Source: Castellaniella sp.
Lineage (GTDB): Bacteria; Pseudomonadota; Gammaproteobacteria; Burkholderiales; Burkholderiaceae_B
Length of the DNA stretch: 64,000 nucleotides
Direction of reading: 5' to 3'
Assembly (NCBI RefSeq): GCF_034675845.1
Contig: NZ_JAUCCU010000002.1
Location: 434,001-498,000 of the forward strand
Shown: positions 31,445-41,967 of the stretch, piece after piece
Layout of the letters: each line of letters begins with the position of its first letter
How positions within the stretch are numbered: the stretch's first letter is position 1
The notes under the pieces: model-generated
Told to the model about the DNA's origin: nothing
What the model saw: only the letters and a program-made list of their open reading frames with translations
Databases searched by the model: none
Made by a program: the position numbers and the translations under genes

Positions 31445-31483
31445 GCGGCAGTGCTGGGGCGGGAACCGCCTGAGCACTGCCGC
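31445..31483 (-). other. Strong hairpin between pepN and fbp
   Basis: An 11-bp perfect stem (GCGGCAGTGCT with AGCACTGCCGC) encloses a second 5-bp stem (GGCGG, GAA loop, CCGCC). No T-tract follows on either strand, so it looks more like an intercistronic processing, stability or attenuation element than a normal terminator. Confidence 0.55.
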
Positions 31484-31493
31484 GGCCTATGAA

Positions 31494-34196
31494 TCAGGAA
31501 TCAAGTGCTTTGGAGACGATCTCGCGGACATTGCGTGACAGGTCTGGGGCTGCCAATATCCGCCGCAGTGCGGCCTGCATGCCATCCCGGCAGGCGGGCT
31601 CGAAGCGTGCCCAGTTGTCAAAGGCCCGTGCCAGGCGCGCTGCGATTTCGGGATTCAGCTGGTTCAGGACCAATACCTGCTCAGCCCAGAAATCATAGCC
31701 TTCCGGTGTATGCAGATTGGCGGGATTATCCATGCAGAAGCGAAAAATCACCGCCCGTGCACGGTTCGGCGTGCGCAGCGTGAAGTCGGGCAGCGCCATC
31801 AAGGCGCGGGCCTGCGCCACCGAGCAGGAGGGCGCGCTGGCCTGGATGCTGAACCAGCTGTCCATGACCAGGGGCTCGTGCTGCCAACGCTGATGAGCTT
31901 CTTCCAGCAGGTCGGTGCAGGCCTGGGGTGCGTGTTGCAGCAGGGCTGACAGCGCCCCCAGGCGTTCGGTCATATTGCAGGCCTGGGCGTACTGTTGGCG
32001 GGCGCTATCGATGGCATTTGCCTCGGTGGTGGCCAGTAAGTAGTCCAAGGCCAGATTGTGCAGCGCACGCCGTCCGGCGGACACTGGGTCGGGCGAATAG
32101 GGGCTGCCGTCGTTTTTCAGGCTGTCATACAGTTGACGCCAGACGGGCGCCAGTGCCGCCCCCAGGGCTTGCTGGGTCTGATCCCAGGCGGTGACGGCGG
32201 CCTGGGGATTCATGGGGCGGCTGTGTTCAATGAGTTCGCGCAGGGCGGGCAGAGTCAGCAAGCGAGTGCGGTAGGCGGTTGACAGCGTGTGGTCTTGCAG
32301 GGCTGCGCGCCAAATGCCGATCAGGGTGTCGATGGTGGGCAGATCCGTGGTGTCCGATGGCGCCTGGATTTTAGAGAGCAGATAGCGCAGGGCGATTTCC
32401 TGGGTGGCGTCCCAGCGGGCAAAGGGATCGGGATCGTGACAAGCCAGCAGCGCCAGGTCGGCGGTGCTGCGAGGGCTGTCAATAATGACGGGAGCCGAGA
32501 AGCCACGTAATAGCGACAAGACCGGGGCACCAGGGATATGGTCTAGTATCCAGGTTTGTTCTGTGTCGCGCAGGTCCAGAATCACCGTGTCCCGGATCTG
32601 GCCCTGCCAGGTGATCGGCATGGCTTGTCCGTGCTTATCCAGCAGCCCGATGGCAACCGGCAGATGCAGCGGGGGCTTCTGGGCGACCGGGTTTTGGCGG
32701 GTTTCCAGGCCGGCCGGGGCGCAATGTTGCTTCAGCGTCAGGTGTAGTTGTTGATTGGCGGGGTCGTAGTGCTGCTGGACCTGCAGGCGCGGGGTGCCTG
32801 CCTGGGAATACCATTGGCGAAACGCCTGGAAATCCTGGTTGGCGTGCTGGCGGGTGTAGATGGATTCCATGACGTTGATGAAATCGTCGCAGGTCACCGC
32901 CTGACCATCGTGGCGGCGAAAGTACTCGTCCATACCGGCCCGAAAACCGGCTTCGCCCAGCAGAGTGTGCTGCATGCGGATGACTTCGGCACCCTTTTCG
33001 TAGACGGTGGCGGTATAAAAATTACCGATTTCCTGGTAGCTGTCCGGGCGGATGGGGTGGGCCATCGGACCTGCGTCTTCAGGAAACTGCATCATGCGCA
33101 GTACGTGCACGTCATCAATGCGTTTGACGGCGCGCGCGCTGGCGGATTCGTGCGGCAGCAGGCCGTCGGCCTGCATGTCGGCCGAGAACTCTTGCTCGCG
33201 AAAGACGGTCAGACCTTCTTTTAAGGAAAGCTGAAACCAATCGCGGCAGGTGACGCGATTGCCGGTCCAGTTGTGAAAATATTCGTGCCCGATGACGTCT
33301 TCGATGCGCCGATAGGCCACATCAGTGGCGCTATCCGGATCGGCCAGTACATATGCGGCATTGAATACATTCAGCCCCTTGTTTTCCATGGCGCCCATAT
33401 TGAAGTCGCGTGCCGCCACCACCATGAAGCGATCCAGATCCAGTTCCAGTCCAAAGCGTTGTTCATCCCAATGCATGGCGCGCGCCAGGCAATCCAGGGC
33501 CCAGTGGGTTTGCTCTGCGCAGCCCTTGTCGCTGTAGACCTGCAGCAGCACGGGACGCCCGCTGCGGGTGGTGTCGTGGCGTTCGATGCAATCGAAATCG
33601 CCTGCCACCAGGGCGAACAAATAGGAGGGCTTGGGGTGCGGGTCCTGCCAATGGGCCTGAATGCGGCCATCGGGCAGGGTGGATTCCTGGACCAGGTTGC
33701 CGTTGGACAGCAGGATCGGGTAGGCAGTCGGCTGGGCTCGCAGGGTGACCTCGTAGCGCGACATGACGTCCGGGCGGTCGGGAAACCAAGTGATGCGGCG
33801 AAAGCCCTGGGCCTCGCACTGCGTGAAAAGCTTATCGCCCGAGACATAAAGCCCCATCAGGCTGGTGTTTTTGGCGGGATGGCAATGGCTGGTGATGCGC
33901 ACCACAAAAGGCTGGCCGTCGCTTGGCGGGATCAGGCGCAGGGTGCTGTCATCCAGTTGGTAGTCCTGGGGACTCAGTGCTTGGTCGTTGATGCACACCT
34001 GGATGAGTTCCAGGTCTTCGCCATGCAGGACCAGCGGTGTGCCCGGCGGGGTCTGGGCTGCGGGCTCGAGGTGCAGTTCGGATTGCACGCAGGTGGTGTC
34101 GGCGTCCAGATCAAAGATCAGCCGGACTTGCGGCAGGCGGTAGGGAAAGGGAGTGTAATCCTGGCGATAAATCGTCTGGACGAGATCGGTGCGCAT
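31494..34196 (-). CDS. pepN: Aminopeptidase N
   Basis: This 900-residue M1-family zinc aminopeptidase trims N-terminal residues from peptides in the cytoplasm. The substrate-recognition motif GAMENKGLNVFN and zinc site HEYFHNW are followed by LKEGLTVFREQEF, which holds the third zinc ligand Glu. The long helical C-terminal domain is complete. Length and motifs match the proteobacterial PepN, not eukaryotic-type M1 enzymes. Start at 34196 gives MRTDLVQTIYRQDYTPFPY, a typical N-terminus. Confidence 0.97.
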   Translation of the reverse strand: MRTDLVQTIYRQDYTPFPYRLPQVRLIFDLDADTTCVQSELHLEPAAQTPPGTPLVLHGEDLELIQVCINDQALSPQDYQLDDSTLRLIPPSDGQPFVVRITSHCHPAKNTSLMGLYVSGDKLFTQCEAQGFRRITWFPDRPDVMSRYEVTLRAQPTAYPILLSNGNLVQESTLPDGRIQAHWQDPHPKPSYLFALVAGDFDCIERHDTTRSGRPVLLQVYSDKGCAEQTHWALDCLARAMHWDEQRFGLELDLDRFMVVAARDFNMGAMENKGLNVFNAAYVLADPDSATDVAYRRIEDVIGHEYFHNWTGNRVTCRDWFQLSLKEGLTVFREQEFSADMQADGLLPHESASARAVKRIDDVHVLRMMQFPEDAGPMAHPIRPDSYQEIGNFYTATVYEKGAEVIRMQHTLLGEAGFRAGMDEYFRRHDGQAVTCDDFINVMESIYTRQHANQDFQAFRQWYSQAGTPRLQVQQHYDPANQQLHLTLKQHCAPAGLETRQNPVAQKPPLHLPVAIGLLDKHGQAMPITWQGQIRDTVILDLRDTEQTWILDHIPGAPVLSLLRGFSAPVIIDSPRSTADLALLACHDPDPFARWDATQEIALRYLLSKIQAPSDTTDLPTIDTLIGIWRAALQDHTLSTAYRTRLLTLPALRELIEHSRPMNPQAAVTAWDQTQQALGAALAPVWRQLYDSLKNDGSPYSPDPVSAGRRALHNLALDYLLATTEANAIDSARQQYAQACNMTERLGALSALLQHAPQACTDLLEEAHQRWQHEPLVMDSWFSIQASAPSCSVAQARALMALPDFTLRTPNRARAVIFRFCMDNPANLHTPEGYDFWAEQVLVLNQLNPEIAARLARAFDNWARFEPACRDGMQAALRRILAAPDLSRNVREIVSKALDS

Positions 34197-34394
34197 GATT
34201 TTTCCATAAAGCCTATATCAAGTCTGCATTGTAGTCGGCTGGCTGATTTTGGATGTGCGTAGCCGACCTTGAATTCGTTCTTCAATGCGGATCGGAAGAT
34301 GCATGTTCGATACAGGTGTAACGATTTTTAGATGTGTGTCCTTTTGGAACGGACCCTGTCTATCATGGAGACTCGAGAATCTTCCGAGGCCGCC

Positions 34395-35009
34395 ATGGGG
34401 CTATCGAATCAATGCAAGCGCTGGCTGACGAGCCTGGGCCTAATAGTCCTGACCATGGTCTTGTCGGGCTGCAGTAATGTGTTTTCCGCCCAGTTGACTC
34501 GCTATCAGCAATGGCCGGAACAGACGGTAGGCGCCTATTACTGGATCGCCCCTGATGCGACTCAGCAGAATAATCTGCAGTTTCAGACCTATGCCGATAC
34601 AGTGCGGGCAGCCATGGGGTCGGCAGGACTGGTCGAGGCCCAGTCGCAGGCTCAGGCCAGATTTATCGTGCATATGGATTATGTCAGCCAGGAAAAACAA
34701 GGCTGGCGCCAAGAAACTGTTGATCCGTTTTTCTATTCTGGCGCGTATGGCCGGGGCTTTGGGCTTGCTTATCCCTGGATGAGTGGGCAGATGGTCCAAA
34801 GCGTGCCCGTGGTGTTTACCGAATATCGCCTGTCAGTGCGGCTGGATGATCAGAACCAGCAGGGGCGCGAGGTTTACCGGGCATCGGCGACCACCAGAGG
34901 GCAGACGGGTCAGCAGGGTGCAGTCATGCCCTATTTAGCCCGCGCCTTGTTTGATCAGTTTCCGGGGCGCAATGGTCAGGAGATCCAAGTGCGGTATCCC
35001 CTGAATTAG
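34395..35009 (+). CDS. DUF4136-type lipoprotein
   Basis: This 204-residue predicted lipoprotein has a signal peptide ending in the lipobox VLSGC (Cys26) and a DUF4136-like body: YQQWPEQTVGAYYWIAP near the start, ARFIVHMDYVSQE in the middle and YLARALFDQFPG at the end. The function of the family is not known. Start: ATG at 34395 with GAGG five bases upstream gives a compact signal peptide; ATG 34365 and 34332 are longer alternatives with poorer ribosome sites. It converges on the H-NS-family gene with 19 bases between stops. Confidence 0.8.
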   Translation: MGLSNQCKRWLTSLGLIVLTMVLSGCSNVFSAQLTRYQQWPEQTVGAYYWIAPDATQQNNLQFQTYADTVRAAMGSAGLVEAQSQAQARFIVHMDYVSQEKQGWRQETVDPFFYSGAYGRGFGLAYPWMSGQMVQSVPVVFTEYRLSVRLDDQNQQGREVYRASATTRGQTGQQGAVMPYLARALFDQFPGRNGQEIQVRYPLN

Positions 35010-35028
35010 TATCCCGCTGAAATGCGGA

Positions 35029-35400
35029 TCAAGCGGCTTTTTCGATCAGGAAAGTATCGCGCGAGGTGCCGGCGGCCTCGGCATCGGAAATCCAGCGCGG
35101 GGCCTTGCCACGGCCAGTCCATTCGGCCTTGGTTTCAGGGTGGCGATATTTAGGCGGAATCACGCGTTTGGCGCCGCCGGTATTGGATTTTCGGGCCGTG
35201 GCCGTGCCGCGGACAGAGGACTTCCGTTCGTAGACGGCGACGATTTCTTCTGGAGTAATGCCATAATCGCGCATGGAGCGCACGATGGATGTAATCACGG
35301 GTTTGCGCTGCTTGGCCTGCAGCGACTGTAGCTGTTTCTCGATTTTGGCCATTTCTTTTTCGAGTTTGGTTTTTTGTGTGACGTAACTGCTGCGGGCCAT
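35029..35400 (-). CDS. H-NS-family nucleoid-associated DNA-binding protein
   Basis: This 123-residue protein has an N-terminal coiled coil (KLEKEMAKIEKQLQSLQAKQ, about residues 12-31) for oligomerisation, a linker rich in Arg, Ser and Thr, and the C-terminal H-NS DNA-binding core KYRHPETKAEWTGRGKAPRW (about residues 84-103). Such proteins coat AT-rich DNA and silence it. A good CAGGAG lies before the ATG. The divergent, AT-rich intergenic region up to 35581 is a natural place for autoregulation (inference). Confidence 0.92.
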   Translation of the reverse strand: MARSSYVTQKTKLEKEMAKIEKQLQSLQAKQRKPVITSIVRSMRDYGITPEEIVAVYERKSSVRGTATARKSNTGGAKRVIPPKYRHPETKAEWTGRGKAPRWISDAEAAGTSRDTFLIEKAA

Positions 35401-35511
35401 GAGGGGGCTCCTGAGGATGAGAGTGAATGGTCGGGATAACAGGTGCTGGTGCGAACCCTAATCAGTTTCCCATAAGTTGGTATTTTAATCAGATTTTCAC
35501 ATCGCCATGCA

Positions 35512-35540
35512 AGTTGATTTTGATTTTTTATGTATCAACT
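35512..35540. repeat. Inverted repeat in the H-NS/amidase intergenic region
   Basis: AGTTGAT (35512-35518) and ATCAACT (35534-35540) are perfect complements separated by 15 AT-rich bases. They overlap the predicted promoter of the amidase gene, so they could be an operator. It is short enough to arise by chance. Confidence 0.3.
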
Positions 35541-35547
35541 ATTTAAT
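35520..35547 (+). promoter_or_regulatory. Predicted promoter of the amidase-tldD pair
   Basis: TTGATT (35520-35525) and TTTAAT (35542-35547) are spaced by 16 bases. Transcription would start near 35554, downstream of the alternative start codons at 35507 and 35546 and upstream of the chosen ATG at 35582. Confidence 0.38.
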
Positions 35548-35581
35548 GGCTGACCTGCACCAGGTTAAGGATAATTTAATT

Positions 35582-36394
<813 letters not shown>

Positions 36395-36413
36395 GTTGGA
36401 TGGATCATCACTG

Positions 36414-37868
36414 ATGAAATTGATTGAACCGGGCCTGGATGCCCTGAATACTGCCCGTACCTTGCTGCTGGACCCCTGGGGGCTGGACGAATCCCATTTG
36501 GCGCGGGCTTTGTCCGAGATTCATAGCCACCGGGTGGATTATGCCGATTTGTATTTCCAATACAGTTGCTCCGAGAGCTGGGGCCTCGAAGAAGGCATTG
36601 TAAAAACCGGCAGCTTCTCTATTGATCAGGGGGTTGGGGTGCGAGCCGTCAGCGGTGAGAAAACTGCTTTTGCCTATTCTGATTCTCTGTCGCCAGAAGC
36701 CTTGATGTCGTCTGCCCAAGCGGTGCGTACCATTGCACGCCAGGGGGCGGGGCGCCGCCGGGTGGATGGCGGGCAGGAGACGCCACATCATCTGTATTCG
36801 GCAATCAATCCGGTCGAATCAATGACCGCCCCCGATAAAGTCGCCTTGCTCGAGCGTGTCGAGGCCATGGCGCGTGCCGCTGATCCAAGCATTATCCAGG
36901 TGATGGCGGGACTGGCGGCTGAATATGATGTGATGATGGTAGCGGGCAGCGATGGCCGGCTGGTGGCGGATGTCCGCCCGCTGGTGCGTCTGTCGGTCAC
37001 CGTCATTGCCGAACACAAAGGCCGCCGCGAAATGGGTCACGGTGGCGGTGGCGGGCGTACTGGGCTGGCATACTTTACGGATGAGATTCTGCGCGGCTAT
37101 GTGGATCGTGCGGTGCACGAGGCGCGGGTCAATCTTCAGGCGCGTCCGGCCCCGGCAGGTCAGATGACGGTGGTGTTGGGGTCTGGCTGGCCTGGGATTT
37201 TGCTGCACGAAGCTGTCGGCCATGGGCTAGAGGGCGACTTCAATCGCAAGGGCTCCAGCGTGTTTTCCGGGCGCATCGGCGAACAGGTCGCTTCGCGTGG
37301 TGTGACGGTGGTCGATGATGGCACGCTGCCCGATCGCCGTGGTTCGCTCAATGTCGATGACGAGGGTCACCCCACCCAGCGCAATGTCCTGATCGAAGAC
37401 GGTATTTTGCGCGGCTATATGCAGGACTCCCTGAATGCCCGTCTGATGAAGCAGGCCCCCACGGGCAACGGACGCCGGGAATCCTATGCTCATTTGCCCA
37501 TGCCGCGTATGACCAACACCTATATGCTGGCGGGCCAGGCTGATCCTCAGGAAATCATCCAGTCCGTGGAGCGCGGGCTGTATGCCGTGAACTTCGGCGG
37601 TGGTCAGGTCGATATCACCAGTGGCAAGTTTGTCTTTTCCGCCTCCGAGGCCTATCTGATCGAGAAAGGCAAGGTCACTTATCCCGTCAAGGGGGCCACG
37701 CTGATCGGCAGCGGGCCAGAGGCCATGCGCCGCATCGGCATGATAGGCCACGATCTGGCGCTGGATTCCGGGGTGGGAACTTGCGGCAAGGAAGGCCAAA
37801 GCGTGCCTGTCGGGGTGGGCATGCCGACCCTGCGCATTGATGGCCTGACCGTGGGTGGCACCGCCTGA
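36414..37868 (+). CDS. tldD: TldD metalloprotease subunit
   Basis: This 484-residue zinc protease acts with PmbA/TldE to process small peptides such as microcin B17 and to degrade the CcdA antitoxin in E. coli. The zinc site HEAVGHGLEGDFNRKGSS (HExxxH) is present, with GFNNEL-type glycine-rich blocks replaced by GSGWPGILL ahead of it and the late GGGQVDITSGKFVFSASEAY motif. Start: ATG at 36414; the longer TTG start at 36396 is less likely. No tldE/pmbA gene lies in the window. Confidence 0.95.
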   Translation: MKLIEPGLDALNTARTLLLDPWGLDESHLARALSEIHSHRVDYADLYFQYSCSESWGLEEGIVKTGSFSIDQGVGVRAVSGEKTAFAYSDSLSPEALMSSAQAVRTIARQGAGRRRVDGGQETPHHLYSAINPVESMTAPDKVALLERVEAMARAADPSIIQVMAGLAAEYDVMMVAGSDGRLVADVRPLVRLSVTVIAEHKGRREMGHGGGGGRTGLAYFTDEILRGYVDRAVHEARVNLQARPAPAGQMTVVLGSGWPGILLHEAVGHGLEGDFNRKGSSVFSGRIGEQVASRGVTVVDDGTLPDRRGSLNVDDEGHPTQRNVLIEDGILRGYMQDSLNARLMKQAPTGNGRRESYAHLPMPRMTNTYMLAGQADPQEIIQSVERGLYAVNFGGGQVDITSGKFVFSASEAYLIEKGKVTYPVKGATLIGSGPEAMRRIGMIGHDLALDSGVGTCGKEGQSVPVGVGMPTLRIDGLTVGGTA

Positions 37869-37885
37869 TTGATTGTGTCGATCGG

Positions 37886-37914
37886 CAGGCGGCTTAGTGG
37901 GGGTGGGCCGCCTG
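37886..37914. terminator. Possible hairpin between convergent tldD and pncB
   Basis: CAGGCGGC (37886-37893) pairs with GCCGCCTG (37907-37914) around a 13-base loop, covering the pncB stop codon. There is no T-tract, so terminator function is uncertain. Confidence 0.3.
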
Positions 37915-39108
37915 ACCGAATACCTGTCGCAGATAGGCCAGGAACGTGGCATCTGTGCAGTGTTCCTTGCCTGGGCTGTCGGCCAGCTTTGCGGTGGGCA
38001 TGCCGTTGCACTCGAACAGTTTCATCACGATATTCAAGGGCTTGGGGCCCAGGTCGTTGGTCAGGTTCGTGCCGATCCCAAAACCCAATTGCACCCGGTC
38101 GGCAAAGTGCCGATAAATCTCCAGTGCCTTGGGGATGTCCAGCCCGTCTGAAAAAACGAACCGCTTGGTGGCCGGGTCGATGCGCAAGGCTTGATAATGC
38201 GCGATGGCCTTTTCGCCCCAGATGAATGGATCGCCGGAATCATGCCGCAGGCCATCAAACAATTTCGCGAAATACAGGTCGAAATCTGCCAGAAAGGCAT
38301 CCATGCCCACGACGTCGGTCAGGGCGATGCCCAGATCGCCGCGATATTCCTGCACCCAGTCTTCCAGCGCGCTGCGCTGGAAGTCGCGCAGGCGGACCTT
38401 GCCGAAGGCCTGATAGGATTGCAGGTATTCGTGGGCCATGGTGCCTACGGGGACCAGGCCGTGGGATTGGGCCAGCGCTACATTGGATGTGCCGGTGATG
38501 ATGTTCGGGACGGCTTGGTGCAGGCGTTCGACGACCTCGGCCTGCCAGGTGCGGGAAAAACGGCGGCGCAGACCGAAATCAGATATCTGCAAGGGAAATC
38601 TGCGTGGCGGTTCTGTGGAAAAATCATGCAGCAGCGCGATTTTTTCCTGAAGCCTGCGCCGTCCTTCGGCCAGGGTGTCCGGGGTTTGATATCGACGAAA
38701 ATAGAGCTCGTTGACAATCGCCAGCACAAAAATCTCGAAGCCCATGACGTGGACCTGCGGGCCGCGCGCGACGATATTCAGGGCATCGCCATCTGTGCTG
38801 ATGTCGATGAATCGGCGTTGAAAATGAAACAGCGACAGAAAGTCGACAAAATCAGATTTTATATAGCGTAGGCCAGCCAGATAATCCAGTTCGGACTGGC
38901 TGAATCGCAGTGTGCACAGATGGTCGATCTGCTGACGGATCTCGGGCGCCAGATCCGCCAGCGGGTGGGCTGGCGGATGGCGGCTGATGAAACGATATTC
39001 GGCCTGCGCCGCCGGGTGCCGGTGCAGCATGGTCTGCCACATGGTGAACTTATACAAATCCGTGTCCAGCAAGGACTCGATCACGGGTTTGAAGGGGGGG
39101 GCGACCAT
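37894..39108 (-). CDS. pncB: Nicotinate phosphoribosyltransferase
   Basis: This 404-residue enzyme converts nicotinate and PRPP to nicotinate mononucleotide, the entry of the NAD salvage pathway completed by nadD. It has the N-terminal DTDLYKFTMWQTML, GTSNVALAQSHGLVPVGTMAHE (with the region of the phosphorylated His) and the phosphate-binding RHDSGDPFIWGEKA. The C-terminal end is regular. It lies 19 bases after valS, in the same direction. Confidence 0.96.
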   Translation of the reverse strand: MVAPPFKPVIESLLDTDLYKFTMWQTMLHRHPAAQAEYRFISRHPPAHPLADLAPEIRQQIDHLCTLRFSQSELDYLAGLRYIKSDFVDFLSLFHFQRRFIDISTDGDALNIVARGPQVHVMGFEIFVLAIVNELYFRRYQTPDTLAEGRRRLQEKIALLHDFSTEPPRRFPLQISDFGLRRRFSRTWQAEVVERLHQAVPNIITGTSNVALAQSHGLVPVGTMAHEYLQSYQAFGKVRLRDFQRSALEDWVQEYRGDLGIALTDVVGMDAFLADFDLYFAKLFDGLRHDSGDPFIWGEKAIAHYQALRIDPATKRFVFSDGLDIPKALEIYRHFADRVQLGFGIGTNLTNDLGPKPLNIVMKLFECNGMPTAKLADSPGKEHCTDATFLAYLRQVFGQAAHPH

Positions 39109-39126
39109 GAAGCGCGGCTCCTTTGT

Positions 39127-41967
39127 CTAGGCTTGCAGGCGGATGCGTTGGGCGCGCACGCGATCCAGGGTTTCGCCAAACTGCACCAGGCGTGCCTTTT
39201 CCTGATCGACCACGGCCGCTGGGGCGCGTTCGATGAAGCTGCTATTGGATAGCTTGCCATTGGCCTTGGCGATTTCCTTTTCCAGTCGATCGATTTCCTT
39301 GTCCAGGCGGGCGCATTCGGCGGCGATATCGATTTCTACGTGCAGCATCAGCTGGGTGGTGCCCACTACCTGCACCGGGGCGCCCAGATCAGGTAGCTGG
39401 TCGACTGCCTGGACGTTTTCCAGGCGTGCCAGGGCCATCAGATATGGTGCCAGTTCAGCCAGGTCGGTGGTGGCGCCCTGGACCAGCAGGGGTACCCGCT
39501 GACTGGGGACGAGGCTCATTTCGCCCCGCAAGGCCCGGATGGCATCGGTCAGGGATTTGAACTCGGTCATCAATTGGGCGGCCTCGGGGGCCAACAGCAC
39601 GTCGTTGGTTTGGGGAAAGGCCTGGACGCTGATGCTGGCAGGGGTGTCGGCCTGGCGTACCCCAGCCGCCACGGAGACTTTTTGCCAGAGCTCTTCGGTG
39701 ATGAAGGGCATGATGGGGTGAACCAGGCGCAGCAAAGTTTCCAGCACATGGATTAGCGTGCGCCGGGTTGCAGCCTGCTGGATGGCGTCGCCCGTATTCA
39801 GGCGGACCTTGGCGAGTTCCAGGTACCAGTCGCAGTATTCGTCCCAGATGAAGTGATACAGGCGATCAGCCACCTGATCGAAGCGATACTGGGCGAAGCC
39901 GGTGTGTACGTCGGTGATTAGCTGCTGCAGGCCGTCGATGATCCATCGGTCGGCAAATGACAGGTCGTTTGGCTGGGCTTGGCCCAAGGGGTGGCCTTCG
40001 ACGTTCATCAGCACAAAACGGGTCGCATTCCAGAGCTTGTTGCAGAAATTGCGGTAGCCCTCGCAGCGCTTCAGGTCGAAATTGATGTTGCGCCCCAGGG
40101 TGGCATAGGCCGCCATGGTAAAGCGCAGGGCATCGGCGCCATAGGCCGGAATCCCATCGGGATAGTCCTTGCGCGTGCGCTTGCGGATGGAATCGGCCTG
40201 TTTCGGGTTCATCAGGCCTGCGGTGCGTTTGGCCAGCAGGGGTTCCAGGGCAATGCCGTCGATCAGATCCACCGGATCAATGGTGTTGCCCTTGGATTTG
40301 GACATTTTCTTGCCTTCCATGTCGCAGACCAGTCCGTGAACATAGACTGTGCGAAAGGGCACCTGGCCGGTCTGGTGCATGCTCATCATGATCATGCGGG
40401 CGACCCAGAAGAAAATGATGTCAAACCCCGTGACCAGCACCCCGGATGGCAGATAACGCGTCAGATCGGGCGTCTGGTCAGGCCAGCCCAGGTCGGTGAA
40501 CGGCACCAGGGCGGATGAAAACCAGGTATCCAGCACATCGGAATCACGCGTCAAGGGGCCGGTGACGCCGGCCTCGCGGGCCTGGCGCTCGGCGTCCTCG
40601 GCAGATTTCGCCACAAAGATGCGGCCGTCCTCGGCATACCAGGCCGGGATCTGGTGGCCCCACCAAAGTTGGCGGGAGATGCACCAGTCCTGGATTTTTT
40701 CCAGCCATTGGTTATAGGTGGTGGTCCAGTTTTCCGGCACGAATTGCACCCGGCCATCGGCCACGACCTCCAGCGCCACCTGGGTGATGCTTTTGCCTGG
40801 GTGCAGGCTATCAGCAGGGGCAGGTTGGCTCATGGCCACGAACCACTGGTCGGTCAGCATGGGCTCGATGATGCTGTTGGTGCGATCGCCGCGCGGCACC
40901 ATCAGCTTGTGGTCGCGTACTTGCAGCAGCAGGCCTTGGGATTCCAGGTCCGATACGATCTGCTTGCGGGCGGCAAAGCGGTCAAGGCCACGATAGGCTG
41001 CCGGGGCATCCTCGCAGACCTTGGCATCCAGCGTCAGCACGCTGATCATGGGCAGGCCGTGGCGCTGGCCCACGGCGTAGTCGTTGAAATCGTGGGCGGG
41101 GGTGACTTTGACCACGCCAGTGCCGAAATCCCGGTCGACATAATCATCGGCAATCACGGGGATCTCGCGGCCGACCAGCGGCAGGACGACGGTCTGGCCA
41201 ATCAGGTGGGCATAGCGTTCGTCTTCGGGGTGGACCATGACGGCTACGTCGCCCAGCATGGTTTCAGGCCGGGTGGTGGCCACGACCAGATGGGTCAACC
41301 CCGCCACCGGGATGCTCAGGGGGTAGCGGATTTCCCACATGTGGCCGTCTTCTTCGGCGCTGACGACTTCCAGGTCGGAGACTGCGGTGCCCAGCACCGG
41401 GTCCCAGTTGACCAGGCGCTTGCCACGGTAGATCAGGCCTTGTTCGTACAGCCGGACGAAGACCTCGACGACGCCGCGCGAAAGGCGCTGGTCCATGGTG
41501 AAGTATTCGCGCGTCCAGTCGCACGATGAACCCAGGCGGCGAAATTGCCCGGTGATGGTATTGCCGGATTGTTCTTTCCAGGCCCAGACGCGATCCAGAA
41601 ATTTATCGCGGCCCAGGTCATGGCGCGACACGCCTTCGGCATCCAGTTGGCGCTCGACCACGATCTGGGTGGCAATCCCGGCATGGTCGGTGCCTGGGAT
41701 AAAGACCGTATCGTCGCCGTTCATGCGGTGGTAGCGGATCAGGCCATCCATGATGGTCTGATTGAAGGCATGGCCCATATGCAGGGTGCCCGTGACATTG
41801 GGCGGCGGAAACTGGATGGCAAAGGGCGTGGATGCCCGGCCGGGTGCAGGGGCGACATGCTGTCCCCCGGCAAACAGGCCTTGTTGGTTCCAGTAGGCAT
41901 ACCAACGGGACTCGATGTCCTGGGGTTCGAAGCTTTTGGGCAGGGAGGCGGAAGAAGAGTCGCTCAT
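39127..41967 (-). CDS. valS: Valyl-tRNA synthetase
   Basis: This 946-residue class I synthetase charges tRNA-Val. The ATP-binding HIGH motif appears as HMGH (in TGTLHMGHAFNQT), the KMSKS motif as MSKSKGNTIDP, and an editing domain lies between them. The C-terminus ends in the tRNA-binding coiled coil (AECARLDKEIDRLEKEIAKA). Start: ATG at 41967 gives MSDSSSASLPKSFEPQDIES, as in relatives; the frame to 42054 adds 29 residues reaching into the divergent control region shared with ndk. Confidence 0.97.
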   Translation of the reverse strand: MSDSSSASLPKSFEPQDIESRWYAYWNQQGLFAGGQHVAPAPGRASTPFAIQFPPPNVTGTLHMGHAFNQTIMDGLIRYHRMNGDDTVFIPGTDHAGIATQIVVERQLDAEGVSRHDLGRDKFLDRVWAWKEQSGNTITGQFRRLGSSCDWTREYFTMDQRLSRGVVEVFVRLYEQGLIYRGKRLVNWDPVLGTAVSDLEVVSAEEDGHMWEIRYPLSIPVAGLTHLVVATTRPETMLGDVAVMVHPEDERYAHLIGQTVVLPLVGREIPVIADDYVDRDFGTGVVKVTPAHDFNDYAVGQRHGLPMISVLTLDAKVCEDAPAAYRGLDRFAARKQIVSDLESQGLLLQVRDHKLMVPRGDRTNSIIEPMLTDQWFVAMSQPAPADSLHPGKSITQVALEVVADGRVQFVPENWTTTYNQWLEKIQDWCISRQLWWGHQIPAWYAEDGRIFVAKSAEDAERQAREAGVTGPLTRDSDVLDTWFSSALVPFTDLGWPDQTPDLTRYLPSGVLVTGFDIIFFWVARMIMMSMHQTGQVPFRTVYVHGLVCDMEGKKMSKSKGNTIDPVDLIDGIALEPLLAKRTAGLMNPKQADSIRKRTRKDYPDGIPAYGADALRFTMAAYATLGRNINFDLKRCEGYRNFCNKLWNATRFVLMNVEGHPLGQAQPNDLSFADRWIIDGLQQLITDVHTGFAQYRFDQVADRLYHFIWDEYCDWYLELAKVRLNTGDAIQQAATRRTLIHVLETLLRLVHPIMPFITEELWQKVSVAAGVRQADTPASISVQAFPQTNDVLLAPEAAQLMTEFKSLTDAIRALRGEMSLVPSQRVPLLVQGATTDLAELAPYLMALARLENVQAVDQLPDLGAPVQVVGTTQLMLHVEIDIAAECARLDKEIDRLEKEIAKANGKLSNSSFIERAPAAVVDQEKARLVQFGETLDRVRAQRIRLQA

